NCBI RefSeq assembly: GCF_900113285.1
Contig: NZ_FOOT01000004.1
Location: 434,001 to 498,000 of the forward strand
DNA length: 64,000 nt
Reading direction: 5' to 3'
Source: Pontibacter chinhatensis
GTDB lineage: Bacteria; Bacteroidota; Bacteroidia; Cytophagales; Hymenobacteraceae
Part shown: piece after piece, positions 51,927-60,974 of the stretch
How positions within the stretch are numbered: the first letter of the stretch is position 1
How the letters are laid out: every line of letters begins with the position of its first letter
Notes under the pieces: generated by a model
What the model was told of the DNA's origin: nothing
Seen by the model: the letters and a program-made list of their open reading frames with translations, nothing else
Databases searched by the model: none
Position numbers and translations under genes: made by a program

Positions 51927-52168
51927 CTCCAACCACCCCTGCCCCTCCTTGGCTAAGGCGGGGAGCTTGTCATTACTTTGGCTGAAGTATAAGTTTCATA
52001 GCCTCCGTTCTCACGCGGACAGGGCACAACCTGTCCCTACAAGTATAAGCCCATCCCCTACCCCCTCCCAAGAGGGGAATTATTCTTCATACATTCTCTG
52101 TCATCTCGAGCAGGGCAAGAGATCTACCGGGAATTCTATTTAGATCTCTCCCAAAGGTCGAGATGACA
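51927..52168. repeat. intergenic repeat cluster
   Basis: CCCCTCC-hairpin copies at 51927-51967 and 52049-52081, and an imperfect inverted repeat CTGTCATCTCGAGC...AGAGATCT (52098-52125) with AGATCTCT...TCGAGATGACA (52142-52168). TATACTT words sit between. No gene supported. Confidence 0.65.
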
Positions 52169-52182
52169 TCATTAGCCGTGGC

Positions 52183-52407
52183 TATCGAACCTTATCCCAG
52201 CCTTTGGGTGGAGCGCCTTGTGGATGTTGCGGTGCCCGAAGGCGAGGCCTCCCGGCCTGGGAGGGCAGAAAGCGTAGATGCAACGATAGGTTCGTAATTC
52301 TATAGGGTGAACGGCAACTAGAAAGGATAGCTTGGTTCAAAAGGAAGGAAGCAGTGGCTAGAAAGGATAGCTTGTATCCAGTTGCAGGAAGGAGCGGCTA
52401 TGAAAGT
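52183..52407 (-). repeat. long dispersed repeat, copy B
   Basis: Reverse-oriented relative of 15902-16152. It lacks an internal stretch of about 50 bp of that copy but has a tandem duplication of the AGAAAGGATAGCTTG segment (52321-52372). Confidence 0.62.
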
Positions 52408-52597
52408 ATAAGCTGGTAAGACAAGTATGAATCAGCAGTTATTAAAGTATAGCCAAAGTATAAAAAGGCACAAGCGGACACATGCGCCATAGAAAGTATA
52501 AAGTATAAGCCGGCAAGTATAAAAGCATAAGCCACAGGAAATAAAGGCTAACCTATACTTTTACACAAACCCATTTACTTCTCAAACCAAAACCCAC
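52408..52597. other. dense cluster of the AAGTATA word
   Basis: Between 52405 and 52560 at least eight copies of AAGTATA or TATACTT (including AAAGTATAAAGTATAAG) lie within about 150 bp with no gene. It is the densest run in the window. Confidence 0.6.
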
Positions 52598-52605
52598 TAT
52601 ATTTG
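52598..52605 (+). promoter_or_regulatory. -7 element upstream of purN
   Basis: TATATTTG, a match to TAnnTTTG, 23 bp before the start codon of purN. Confidence 0.58.
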
Positions 52606-52628
52606 CAGTTTAATTCAAGTCCGTACTT

Positions 52629-53222
52629 TTGGAACCAAAGGATAAAAAAAATATAGTCATTTTTGCTTCGGGGTCTGGGAGCAACGCGCAGCGCCTGCTG
52701 GAGCATTTCGAGCACCACCCTGCCATACGTGTGGCCGCCCTGTTCTCTAACAATCCGAAAGCGTATGCCCTGAAACGAGCCGAGACGTTCCATGTCCCGG
52801 CTTTTTTGTTTACCCGCGACGAGTTTTACAACACCGACAAAGTGCTGGAGCAGGTACAGCAATTCAACCCAGATCTAATTGTGCTGGCCGGCTTTCTGTG
52901 GCTGGTGCCCAACAATCTGCTGCGGGCTTTCCCGAACCGCATCATCAACATACACCCTGCCCTGCTGCCAAAGTATGGCGGCAAAGGCATGCACGGCATT
53001 AACGTGCACACGGCTGTGCTGCAAGCCCAGGAGCCGGAATCGGGCATCACCATCCACTACATCAACGAGGAGTACGATAAGGGTGAGTTTATACTTCAGG
53101 AGCGCTGCCCGGTGCAAGCCACCGATACTCCTGAGGAACTGGCCGCCCGCGTGCTGCAACTGGAGCATAAGCATCTGCCCGAGGTGGTGGAGAGGCTATT
53201 GCTGACGCAGGAACAAGTATAG
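52629..53222 (+). CDS. purN: phosphoribosylglycinamide formyltransferase
   Basis: 197 residues with a TTG start at 52629. Moves a formyl group from 10-formyl-tetrahydrofolate to GAR in purine synthesis. Seen: IFASGSGSNAQ (11-21), catalytic Asn107 and His109 in NIHPALLP, GGKGMHGINVHTAV and catalytic Asp150 in EEYDKGEF. No ATG exists ahead of the conserved N-terminus. It precedes purH by 30 bp and forms an operon with it. Confidence 0.93.
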   Translation: MEPKDKKNIVIFASGSGSNAQRLLEHFEHHPAIRVAALFSNNPKAYALKRAETFHVPAFLFTRDEFYNTDKVLEQVQQFNPDLIVLAGFLWLVPNNLLRAFPNRIINIHPALLPKYGGKGMHGINVHTAVLQAQEPESGITIHYINEEYDKGEFILQERCPVQATDTPEELAARVLQLEHKHLPEVVERLLLTQEQV

Positions 53223-53252
53223 AAATCAATCATCAACCCAATACTCAATCTC

Positions 53253-54776
53253 ATGCAATCCGTTAAGATAAAATCCGCATTAATTTCGGTTTACTATAAA
53301 GACCGCCTGGAACCACTGGTGGAGCTGCTGAAGCAACACGGTGTAACCATCTACTCCACCGGCGGCACCCAGACCTTTCTGGAGGAGCAGGGCGCTCAGG
53401 TAGTAGCCGTAGAGGACCTCACCGATTACCCTTCCATCTTCGGGGGGCGCGTTAAAACGCTGCACCCTAAAGTGTTTGGGGGCATCCTGCACCGCCGCGA
53501 TAACCAGAGCGACCTGTCGGAGCGCGAAAAGTATGAAATTCCGCCGATAGACCTGGTGGTGGTAGACCTTTACCCCTTCGAAGAAACCGTAGCCTCCGGT
53601 GCCTCAGAAGCGGATGTGATCGAGAAAATCGACATTGGCGGTATCTCCCTGATCCGGGCGGCGGCCAAGAATTTCAAGGATGTGCTGATCGTCTCTTCCC
53701 GCGAGCAATATGACGAGGTGGTGGAGCTGCTGCAGGCCAAGGATGGCGCCACGGACTTGGAAGACCGCAAGCGCTTTGCTGCCAAGGCCTTCAACGTATC
53801 GTCGCACTACGACACGCATATTTTCAACTACATGAACGCCGACAACGAGAATCAGGCCTTTAAGCAGAGCGTGCAGCACAGCATGCCGCTGCGCTACGGC
53901 GAGAACCCGCACCAGAAAGGCACATTCTATGGCAAGCTGGAAGACTTGTTCGAGCAGCTGAACGGCAAGCAGCTTTCTTATAACAACCTGGTAGACGTGG
54001 ACGCTGCCGTGGCCCTGGCCGCTGAGTTCGAGGAGCCAGTGGTAGCTATCCTCAAGCACACGAACGCCTGCGGTTGCGCCATTGGCGACACGATAAAAGA
54101 GGCCTACCTGAGCGCGCTTTCCTCGGATCCGGTTTCTGCTTTTGGCGGGGTGATTATCGCGAACAGAACCATAGACCTGCCTGCTGCCGAGGAACTGAAC
54201 AAGCTCTTCTTTGAAGTACTGATTGCCCCGGAATTTGACGCAGATGCCTTGGACCTGCTGAAGACCAAGAAAAACCGCATCCTGCTGAAGCAGAAGCCAG
54301 TGGAGCTGCCAACCAAGCAATTTAAGACGCTTCTGAACGGAGTGATTGAGCAGGACAAGGACCTGGCCACCGAGACAGAGGCTGACTTTAAAACCGCTAC
54401 CAAGCGCCAGCCAACTGCCGAGGAGAAAAAGGCCTTAGTGTTCGCTGCCAAAGTATGCAAGCACACCAAATCCAATACCATCGTGCTGGCTACAGATAAA
54501 ATGATGTTCTCCAGCGGCGTGGGCCAGACCTCGCGCGTGGATGCCCTGCGCCAGGCCATCGAGAAAGCCCAGAGTTTTGGCTTTGACGTGAGCAAAACCG
54601 CGATGGCCTCCGATGCCTTCTTCCCTTTCCCGGACTGCGTGGAGATTGCAGACAAAGCAGGCGTTAAAGCGGTAGTGCAGCCAGGCGGATCCATCAAAGA
54701 CCAGGACTCCATCGACTACTGCGACGCCCACGGCATGGCTATGGTTATGACGGGTGTGCGCCACTTCAAGCACTAA
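53253..54776 (+). CDS. purH: bifunctional AICAR formyltransferase / IMP cyclohydrolase
   Basis: 507 residues; last two steps of IMP synthesis. Seen: N-terminal cyclohydrolase domain (1-about 190) with ISVYYKDRLEPLVELL, YSTGGTQTFL, RVKTLHPKVFGGILHRRD and DLVVVDLYPFEETV; C-terminal transformylase with RYGENPHQKGTFYG, catalytic Lys268-His269 in LKHTNACGCA, and SDAFFPFPDCVEIA. Complete and highly conserved. No TATACTT word lies inside it, only the AAGTATG variant twice. Confidence 0.96.
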   Translation: MQSVKIKSALISVYYKDRLEPLVELLKQHGVTIYSTGGTQTFLEEQGAQVVAVEDLTDYPSIFGGRVKTLHPKVFGGILHRRDNQSDLSEREKYEIPPIDLVVVDLYPFEETVASGASEADVIEKIDIGGISLIRAAAKNFKDVLIVSSREQYDEVVELLQAKDGATDLEDRKRFAAKAFNVSSHYDTHIFNYMNADNENQAFKQSVQHSMPLRYGENPHQKGTFYGKLEDLFEQLNGKQLSYNNLVDVDAAVALAAEFEEPVVAILKHTNACGCAIGDTIKEAYLSALSSDPVSAFGGVIIANRTIDLPAAEELNKLFFEVLIAPEFDADALDLLKTKKNRILLKQKPVELPTKQFKTLLNGVIEQDKDLATETEADFKTATKRQPTAEEKKALVFAAKVCKHTKSNTIVLATDKMMFSSGVGQTSRVDALRQAIEKAQSFGFDVSKTAMASDAFFPFPDCVEIADKAGVKAVVQPGGSIKDQDSIDYCDAHGMAMVMTGVRHFKH

Positions 54777-54807
54777 TTCCCTCGCTTCTAATAGCACTTT
54801 TCACATA

Positions 54808-54844
54808 AAAGTCCCTGCCGCCGCTAAGGCCAGGGACTTTATTA
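54808..54844 (+). terminator. rho-independent terminator of purNH
   Basis: Stem AAAGTCCCTG / CAGGGACTTT with partly paired loop and T-rich end. Confidence 0.85.
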
Positions 54845-54984
54845 TTTCCAGCCAGACCTCAATTTTAGCCCACACGCGGCGTTAGCTAGGCATTCAGTGG
54901 CCTGTTAAACAAATTTCAGGTATAAATAAATATTTATTCAAGTAACAGTGGATAACTTGCACTACTAATTACACTGAAATTCGC

Positions 54985-54992
54985 TAATTTTG
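54985..54992 (+). promoter_or_regulatory. -7 element upstream of mreB
   Basis: TAATTTTG, a match to TAnnTTTG, giving a leader of about 65 nt before mreB. A TTG at 54957 is too far for a perfect -33. Confidence 0.5.
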
Positions 54993-55064
54993 CCGCAAGT
55001 TTCTGACTAGAAATATTGTATATTGAAAATATAACAGGCGGGCGCACGCCTCTCAAACTTCACC

Positions 55065-56090
55065 ATGGGACTATTTAACTTTCTGACCAGCGATATAGCC
55101 ATAGACCTGGGTACCGCCAATACCCTCATTATCCATAACGATAAGATTGTAGTTGACGAGCCTTCTATCATCGCCGTGGACCGCACAACCGGCAAAGTGC
55201 TGGCCATTGGCCGCCAGGCGATGCAGATGCACGAAAAAACGCACGAAAACATCAAAACCATTCGTCCGCTGAAAGACGGGGTAATCGCTGACTTCCACGC
55301 GGCTGAGGAAATGATCCGCGGCATGATCAAGATGATCGACACGGGCCGCCGTCTGTTTCAGCCCTCGCACCGCATGGTGATTTGTATTCCTTCGGGCATT
55401 ACCGAGGTGGAGAAGCGTGCCGTACGCGACTCTGCACAGCATGCCGGAGCCAAGGAAGTATGGATGATCCAGGAGCCCATGGCCGCAGCCATCGGTATCG
55501 GCATCGACGTGGAGCAGCCGATTGGCTCTATGATTGTGGATATCGGGGGTGGTACCACCGAAATTGCCGTGGTAGCTCTTTCCGGCATTGTTTGCGACCA
55601 GTCTATCCGCATCGCCGGCGACGTGTTTACCAAAGACATTCTGGACTACATGCGCCGCCAGCACAACCTGCTGATCGGGGAGCGCTCCGCTGAGAAAATC
55701 AAGATTGAGGTAGGTGCCGCGCTGACAGAACTGGAGAACCCACCAGCCGACTACGAGATCCGTGGCCGCGACCTGATGACGGGTATTCCGAAGGTTATCA
55801 AAGTTACCTACCAGGAGATTGCCATCGCGCTGGATAAGTCTGTTTCCAAGATAGAGGAGGCCGTGCTGAAGGCACTGGAGATTGCGCCACCGGAACTTTC
55901 CGCCGACATTTACGACAACGGCATACACCTGACAGGCGGTGGCGCCCTGCTCAGAGGCTTCGACAAGCGCCTGGCCGCCAAAACCAAGCTCCCGATACAC
56001 ATCGCCGAAGACCCGCTCAGAGCGGTAGTGCGCGGTACGGGTGCCGCCATCAAAAACATCGAAGGATTTAAGAATGTCCTGCTAACCTAA
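55065..56090 (+). CDS. mreB: rod shape-determining protein MreB
   Basis: 341 residues, bacterial actin homologue that guides the elongation machinery. Seen: phosphate-1 loop AIDLGTANTLI, RPLKDGVIADF, phosphate-2 MIVDIGGGTTEIAV, adenosine motif LTGGGALLRGFDKRL. Cytoplasmic, membrane associated. First gene of mreB-mreC-mreD-PBP2-rodA. No copy of TATACTT lies in the gene. Confidence 0.97.
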   Translation: MGLFNFLTSDIAIDLGTANTLIIHNDKIVVDEPSIIAVDRTTGKVLAIGRQAMQMHEKTHENIKTIRPLKDGVIADFHAAEEMIRGMIKMIDTGRRLFQPSHRMVICIPSGITEVEKRAVRDSAQHAGAKEVWMIQEPMAAAIGIGIDVEQPIGSMIVDIGGGTTEIAVVALSGIVCDQSIRIAGDVFTKDILDYMRRQHNLLIGERSAEKIKIEVGAALTELENPPADYEIRGRDLMTGIPKVIKVTYQEIAIALDKSVSKIEEAVLKALEIAPPELSADIYDNGIHLTGGGALLRGFDKRLAAKTKLPIHIAEDPLRAVVRGTGAAIKNIEGFKNVLLT

Positions 56091-56099
56091 CAGGGCCGA

Positions 56100-56966
56100 A
56101 TGCGGAATCTATTTGCATTTATTTACCGGTTCCGTGCGTTCCTCGTGTTCCTGTTGCTGGAGGCGTTGTGCGTGTTCCTGATCGTGCGTTACAACACGTA
56201 CCAGGGCGCAGCTTTCTTTAACTCGGCCACCAGGTATGTGGGGCAGGTGCTGGAGTTCCAGAGCGGTATTACAGACTACTTTAGCCTGGCCACCGTTAAC
56301 GAGTCGCTGGCCAGCGAGAACGCGGCCCTGCGCCAGGAGCTGATGCAGTACCGTTTGGCGGCCTTAACAGACAGCACTGCCAGCCTGGACACCACCTACT
56401 TTGTCGCTACCGACAGCAGTATGGCCTATCCGTACCACCTGATGGCCGGGCGCGTGATCAACAACTCAGTGCGCCGCATGAACAACTACCTGACCATCTC
56501 GAAAGGTACTGCCGACGGGGTACAGCCAGGCATGGGCGTTATTGCGCCGGAGGGCGTGGTAGGCCGTGTAAAAACCGTATCAAAGCACTACGCCACCGTT
56601 ACTTCGCTGCTGCACTCGCAGATGCTGGTTTCTGCCAAGCTGGAGAAGGACAACACGTTTGGCACCATCAAGTGGCAAGGCGGCGACTACCGATCTGCGC
56701 TGCTCGACTACATCCCGCTGCACGTGAAGCCGGAAGTGGGCGACACAATTGTCACGAGTGGCTTTAACACGGTATTCCCTGAGGGGATTATGGTGGGCAC
56801 CATCAGTTCTGTAGAGCAGGAACCCGACAAGAGCTTCTACACGATAGGCGTGCAGCTGAGCGTTGACTTTGCGCAGCTCTCTTTCGTGTACGTGGTGGAG
56901 AACACCTACCGACCTGAACAAGATAGCTTAGAACAAAACGCAGGCATCATTACCGATGAACAATAG
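56100..56966 (+). CDS. mreC: rod shape-determining protein MreC
   Basis: 288 residues: one N-terminal membrane helix (about 13-30), a coiled-coil (about 65-85, ENAALRQELMQYRLAAL) and a two-beta-barrel periplasmic part with GRVINNSVRRMNNYLTISKGTADGVQPGMGVI and GDTIVTSGFNTVFPEGIMVGTI. Links MreB inside to PBP2 outside. Its end overlaps mreD by 11 bp. Confidence 0.94.
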   Translation: MRNLFAFIYRFRAFLVFLLLEALCVFLIVRYNTYQGAAFFNSATRYVGQVLEFQSGITDYFSLATVNESLASENAALRQELMQYRLAALTDSTASLDTTYFVATDSSMAYPYHLMAGRVINNSVRRMNNYLTISKGTADGVQPGMGVIAPEGVVGRVKTVSKHYATVTSLLHSQMLVSAKLEKDNTFGTIKWQGGDYRSALLDYIPLHVKPEVGDTIVTSGFNTVFPEGIMVGTISSVEQEPDKSFYTIGVQLSVDFAQLSFVYVVENTYRPEQDSLEQNAGIITDEQ

Positions 56967-57489
56967 CTTTGGAGCATCCCATATTGTACAATTTTTTTTA
57001 CTGGTAGCGCTTCAGGTTCTGCTCATGGATAACCTGGTGCTTTACAGTATGGGCTTCTGTTTTATCTATGTTGCCTTTTTGCTATATTTACCTCTGAGTA
57101 TCAATAGAGTATGGCTGCTTTTCCTGGGTTTTATAGTTGGTTTCACAGTTGACATCTTCTATGATACCATGGGCATACATGCCGCTGCCAGCGTGCTGCT
57201 GGCCTTTTTAAGGCCCCACGTTTTGAACCTTCTCACACCGCACGATGGTTACGACAGCAGCGACGAGGTAAACATACATGTGATGGGCACACGCTGGTTT
57301 CTGACGTACGCCTTCACGCTGATACTGCTTCACCATGCGGCTGTTTTTTTCCTGGAAACAATCAATTTCCAGACAGCTCTGTACACCTTGGCGAAGACTA
57401 TACTCAGCACAATTTTTACGGGCATCGTGGTGGTTATAATACAACTTCTGTTCTTCTCACCTAAGCGAGAGCGAATAGATTACCGATGA
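56956..57489 (+). CDS. mreD: rod shape-determining protein MreD
   Basis: 177 residues, five or six membrane helices; position between mreC and PBP2 and the hydrophobic pattern (LLMDNLVLYSMGFCFIYVAFLLYLP, GFIVGFTVDIFYDTMGIHAAASVLLAFLRP) match MreD. Helps place the elongasome in the inner membrane. Overlaps both neighbours (ATGA with PBP2). Confidence 0.88.
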   Translation: MNNSFGASHIVQFFLLVALQVLLMDNLVLYSMGFCFIYVAFLLYLPLSINRVWLLFLGFIVGFTVDIFYDTMGIHAAASVLLAFLRPHVLNLLTPHDGYDSSDEVNIHVMGTRWFLTYAFTLILLHHAAVFFLETINFQTALYTLAKTILSTIFTGIVVVIIQLLFFSPKRERIDYR

Positions 57490-59315
57490 ATTACTTAGAA
57501 AACAGAAAATACGTTATTCAGGGCATCTTCCTGCTGGTGGGCATTATCTACATCATCAGGCTTTTTTACATACAGGTAGTGGACAGCAGCTACAAGCAGG
57601 CTGCCGAGACCAACGCCATTAAGCCCATCATCCAATATCCTTTCCGGGGGCTGATTTACGACCGGAACGGCAAGCTGCTGGTGCAGAATACCCCCGTGTA
57701 TGACCTGATGGTGATACCCAAGGACGTAAAGAACCTGGACACGCTGCGCCTGGCCAAACTCGTAAACCTGCCGCTGGAGGACGTGCGGGAGCGCCTGAAA
57801 AAAGCCCGCGCCTTTTCTTCCGTCCAGCCCTCCCCTTTCTATCAGAAACTAAGCACGCAGGAATTCGCTTATATCCAGAACAACCTCATTGATTTTCCCG
57901 GCTTCCACATCAACGCCCGTACGGCACGCGGATACCCGCACCAGAGCCTGGCGCACGCGCTAGGCTATATTGCAGAGATAAGCCCAAGGCAGTTGGAGGA
58001 TAGCACCTACAAAGGCTACCGCCCCGGCGACTACATTGGCAAGAGCGGCATTGAGCTGGAGTACGAGAAATACCTGATGGGACAGCGCGGCGTAAAGTAT
58101 AAAATGGTGAACGTGCGTGGCGTGGAGAAAGGCTCCTTCCGCGACGGGGCCTTCGATACGCTGGCCGTGGCCGGGGAGAACCTGGTAAGTACCATTGACC
58201 TGGACCTGCAGGCCTACGGCGAGTACCTGATGAACGGCGCTAAAGGCAGTATCGTGGCCATAGAGCCCGCCACCGGCGAGGTGCTGGCTTATGTATCGGC
58301 ACCATTCTACGACCCCAACCTGTTTACCGGCAAAGACTACGGTAAGAACTACATGGAGCTGCTGCAGGACTCGAACAAGACCATGTTTAACCGCCCCATC
58401 ATGGCCGACCAGAACCCGCCAGGCTCTGTTTTTAAGCTGACGCAGGCCCTGATTGCCTTACAGGAAGGGGTTATTACGCCTAATACCACCTACGCCTGTA
58501 ACAGGTCGCTGGTAAACTGCCACAACCACCCTTCTCCACTTAACCTGTACGGGGCGGTGCAGCACTCCTGCAACCCGTGGTTTTACCAGGCTTACCGCTT
58601 GCTGATTAACCAGGGAAAATCGAAAAACACCTTTACAGACACGGCCCTTGGCCTGAAGGAGTGGCGGGAGCAGGTGCTATCTTTCGGCTTTGGGCAGCAA
58701 TTGGGCATTGATATACCGGGCGAGAAGAGAGGCATCGTCGCCTCCACCGACCTCTACGACCGCGTGTACGGCAAAAACCGCTGGAAGTACTCCACTATCT
58801 ACTCACTGAGTATAGGCCAGGGCGAGCTGGGAGTAACACCGCTGCAGATGGCCAATTTTGCGGCTATCATTGCCAACAGGGGCTATTATGTTACGCCGCA
58901 CATTATTCGCTCCATTGGCGACGAGGGCAAGCCCCTGAAGGAATACCGGGAGAAACATTATACTTCTGTAGACCCAAAGCACTTCGAGCCGATAGTGGAG
59001 GGCATGGCGGAGGTAGTGCGAGCCGGTACCGGCCGCCGTGCCAACCTGCAGAAGTCTGGTATAGAGGTATGCGGCAAAACCAGTACAGCCCAAAACCCTC
59101 AGGGCCCTGACCACGCTGTGTTTATAGCCTTCGCGCCAAAGGTTAATCCTAAAATCGCTATCGCGGTGTACGTGGAGCACGGAAAGTGGGGCGGACAGTC
59201 GGCGGCCCCTATCGCAGGCCTGATGATAGAGCAGTACCTGACTGACACAGTGACGATAAAAGAACAAGAGAAGTGGGTGCTCAGCAGAAAGTACCTCGAC
59301 ATCAGATCCAAATAG
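57486..59315 (+). CDS. mrdA: penicillin-binding protein 2 (elongation transpeptidase)
   Basis: 609 residues: one N-terminal helix (about 10-28), a pedestal domain, and a transpeptidase domain. Seen: catalytic SxxK as Ser317-VFK in NPPGSVFK, SxN as Ser361-Cys-Asn363, and KTS from Lys531 in CGKTSTAQ. All three motifs are intact. Crosslinks peptidoglycan with RodA during side-wall growth. Start ATG overlaps the mreD stop. Confidence 0.94.
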   Translation: MNYLENRKYVIQGIFLLVGIIYIIRLFYIQVVDSSYKQAAETNAIKPIIQYPFRGLIYDRNGKLLVQNTPVYDLMVIPKDVKNLDTLRLAKLVNLPLEDVRERLKKARAFSSVQPSPFYQKLSTQEFAYIQNNLIDFPGFHINARTARGYPHQSLAHALGYIAEISPRQLEDSTYKGYRPGDYIGKSGIELEYEKYLMGQRGVKYKMVNVRGVEKGSFRDGAFDTLAVAGENLVSTIDLDLQAYGEYLMNGAKGSIVAIEPATGEVLAYVSAPFYDPNLFTGKDYGKNYMELLQDSNKTMFNRPIMADQNPPGSVFKLTQALIALQEGVITPNTTYACNRSLVNCHNHPSPLNLYGAVQHSCNPWFYQAYRLLINQGKSKNTFTDTALGLKEWREQVLSFGFGQQLGIDIPGEKRGIVASTDLYDRVYGKNRWKYSTIYSLSIGQGELGVTPLQMANFAAIIANRGYYVTPHIIRSIGDEGKPLKEYREKHYTSVDPKHFEPIVEGMAEVVRAGTGRRANLQKSGIEVCGKTSTAQNPQGPDHAVFIAFAPKVNPKIAIAVYVEHGKWGGQSAAPIAGLMIEQYLTDTVTIKEQEKWVLSRKYLDIRSK

Positions 59316-59319
59316 AAGT

Positions 59320-60648
59320 ATGGAGAAAGTACTTGGACAAAAGTTAGCAAGCCCTACGCCCCGCATCAGCAGCAGCCGCCGCAGCTACGGGTCCATATTC
59401 CCGCACCTGGACTGGCTGACCATACTGACATACTTTGTGCTGGTGGCCTTGGGCTGGATGAATATCTACGCGGCGGTTTACAGCCCTGACAACGTAGTTA
59501 ACATCCTGAGCTTCGACATTAATTCGGGCAAGCAGCTGGTTTGGATAGGCGCCTCTTTCCTGCTGATTATGGTGCTGCTGGTGGTGGACTACAAAGTATA
59601 CGAGCACCTTGCTTATCCTATTTACGGCTTTATCATACTGCTGCTGCTCATAACACTGGTAGTAGCCAAGCCTATTGCCGGCTCCCGCTCCTGGCTGGAC
59701 CTGGGGGCAGGAATACGCTTACAGCCCGCTGAGCTGGCCAAATTTGCCACAGCCCTGGCCGCATCGCGGTTCCTGGGAAGTATAAACCTGCGCCAGCAGA
59801 ACTTCAGGGACCAAATGATTCTGGCGGCCATTACCTTCATTCCTCCCATTATCATCGTGCTGCAGAACGAAACGGGCTCTGCCCTGGTGTTTGCTGCCTT
59901 TATACTTGCTTATTTCCGGGAAGGCATGTCACCGCTTATACTTATAATCGGCGGGGCGGCGGCGGCTATTTTTATACTTACCCTGCTGGTTCCGCAATTA
60001 TACCTGATTGCCGGCATCACCATACTCATGGCCCTGGCCACCTGGCTGGATTACCGCCTGCTACGCCGTTTCAAAATCATGATTGCCCTCTGGATGGTCG
60101 TAGTGGGTATGATTTTTAGTGTGGACTTCTTTGTGAACAATGTACTGCAGCCGCACCAGCAGAACCGTATCAAGGCTCTCATTAACCCCGAGGCAGACCC
60201 GCTGGGCTATGGCTGGAACGTGACGCAGTCGAAAATTGCCATCGGCTCCGGGGGCTTCTGGGGAAAGGGCTTTCTGGAGGGTACCCAAACCAAGTTCGAC
60301 TTCGTGCCGGAACAAAGCACCGACTTCATCTTCTGCACTATCGGCGAAGAGCACGGCTGGGTAGGCAGCTCTATCCTAATCGCGCTATTCCTGCTGCTGC
60401 TTGTCCGGATCGTAAACATTGCAGAACGGCAGAAGTCAGTGTTTGCGCGCACTTACGGCTACTGCGTGGCCTCTATCATCTTCTTCCACTTCCTGGTCAA
60501 CATCGGCATGACGATAGGCCTGGCGCCGGTGGTGGGCATCCCGCTGCCTTTCTTCAGCTACGGCGGTTCCTCGCTCTGGTCGTTCACCATACTGCTGTTT
60601 ATACTCATCGCCATAGACGCCAACAGGGCCAAGGATCTGGCGAGGTAG
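59320..60648 (+). CDS. rodA: rod shape-determining protein RodA (SEDS glycosyltransferase)
   Basis: 442 residues, about ten membrane helices. Seen: GSRSWLDLGAGIRLQPAELAKFATALAASRFL, QNETGSALVFAAFILAYFREGM, the WDP-type long loop ending GSGGFWGKGFLEGTQTKFDFVPEQSTDFIFCTIGEEHGWVG, and GIPLPFFSYGGSSLW. Peptidoglycan polymerase partner of PBP2. Three TATACTT words cluster at 59899-59985 as in-frame Ile-Leu. Start ATG 59320 comes 4 bp after the PBP2 stop. Confidence 0.95.
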   Translation: MEKVLGQKLASPTPRISSSRRSYGSIFPHLDWLTILTYFVLVALGWMNIYAAVYSPDNVVNILSFDINSGKQLVWIGASFLLIMVLLVVDYKVYEHLAYPIYGFIILLLLITLVVAKPIAGSRSWLDLGAGIRLQPAELAKFATALAASRFLGSINLRQQNFRDQMILAAITFIPPIIIVLQNETGSALVFAAFILAYFREGMSPLILIIGGAAAAIFILTLLVPQLYLIAGITILMALATWLDYRLLRRFKIMIALWMVVVGMIFSVDFFVNNVLQPHQQNRIKALINPEADPLGYGWNVTQSKIAIGSGGFWGKGFLEGTQTKFDFVPEQSTDFIFCTIGEEHGWVGSSILIALFLLLLVRIVNIAERQKSVFARTYGYCVASIIFFHFLVNIGMTIGLAPVVGIPLPFFSYGGSSLWSFTILLFILIAIDANRAKDLAR

Positions 60649-60676
60649 ATTTGGAGTAAGTTTTACACTTAAGAGG

Positions 60677-60712
60677 CGCCTCTTATACTTTAAAGTATGG
60701 GAGGCGTTTTTT
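60677..60712 (+). terminator. terminator of the mre operon built from a word pair
   Basis: Stem CGCCTC / GAGGCG (60677-60682 with 60701-60706) enclosing ATACTTTAAAGTAT, so two facing words form the inner stem; six T follow. Confidence 0.8.
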
Positions 60713-60763
60713 GTGGGGTTAAAGTATAATAGAAGGAGGATTTTGAATTACTGCCATAAAAGC

Positions 60764-60798
60764 AAAAAGGCTGCTAGTTGAGTGCTAGCAGCCTTTTT
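60764..60798. terminator. bidirectional terminator by tRNA-Leu
   Basis: A 14-bp stem AAAAAGGCTGCTAG / CTAGCAGCCTTTTT. It ends tRNA-Leu on the minus strand and backs up the mre terminator on plus. Confidence 0.85.
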
Positions 60799-60809
60799 TG
60801 TTGTTATAG

Positions 60810-60893
60810 TACCAGGAGCGGGAATCGAACCCGCACGGCCTTGCGGCCACAAGATTTTAAGTCTTGCGTGTCTACCTATTCCACCATCCCGGC
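60810..60893 (-). tRNA. tRNA-Leu (UAA)
   Basis: 84 nt on the minus strand. Acceptor GCCGGGA pairs with TCCTGGT (two G-T pairs). The anticodon loop CTTAAAA between CAAGA/TCTTG gives anticodon TAA. A long variable arm (GGCCGCAAGGCC region) is typical of Leu; the T-loop GGTTCGATTCC is intact. CCA is not encoded. Confidence 0.93.
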
Positions 60894-60925
60894 AACCTTC
60901 AGGCTAATCCCGAAGAAGTGACTTT

Positions 60926-60958
60926 AAAAAACAAAGACGTTGTTCACCACAACGTCTT
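60926..60958 (-). terminator. terminator between the two tRNA genes
   Basis: A 10-bp stem AAGACGTTGT / ACAACGTCTT with 5-nt loop; the T run on the minus strand (A run 60926-60931) lies downstream of tRNA-Gly. Confidence 0.82.
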
Positions 60959-60974
60959 CTCTTTGCTTTCCGTG

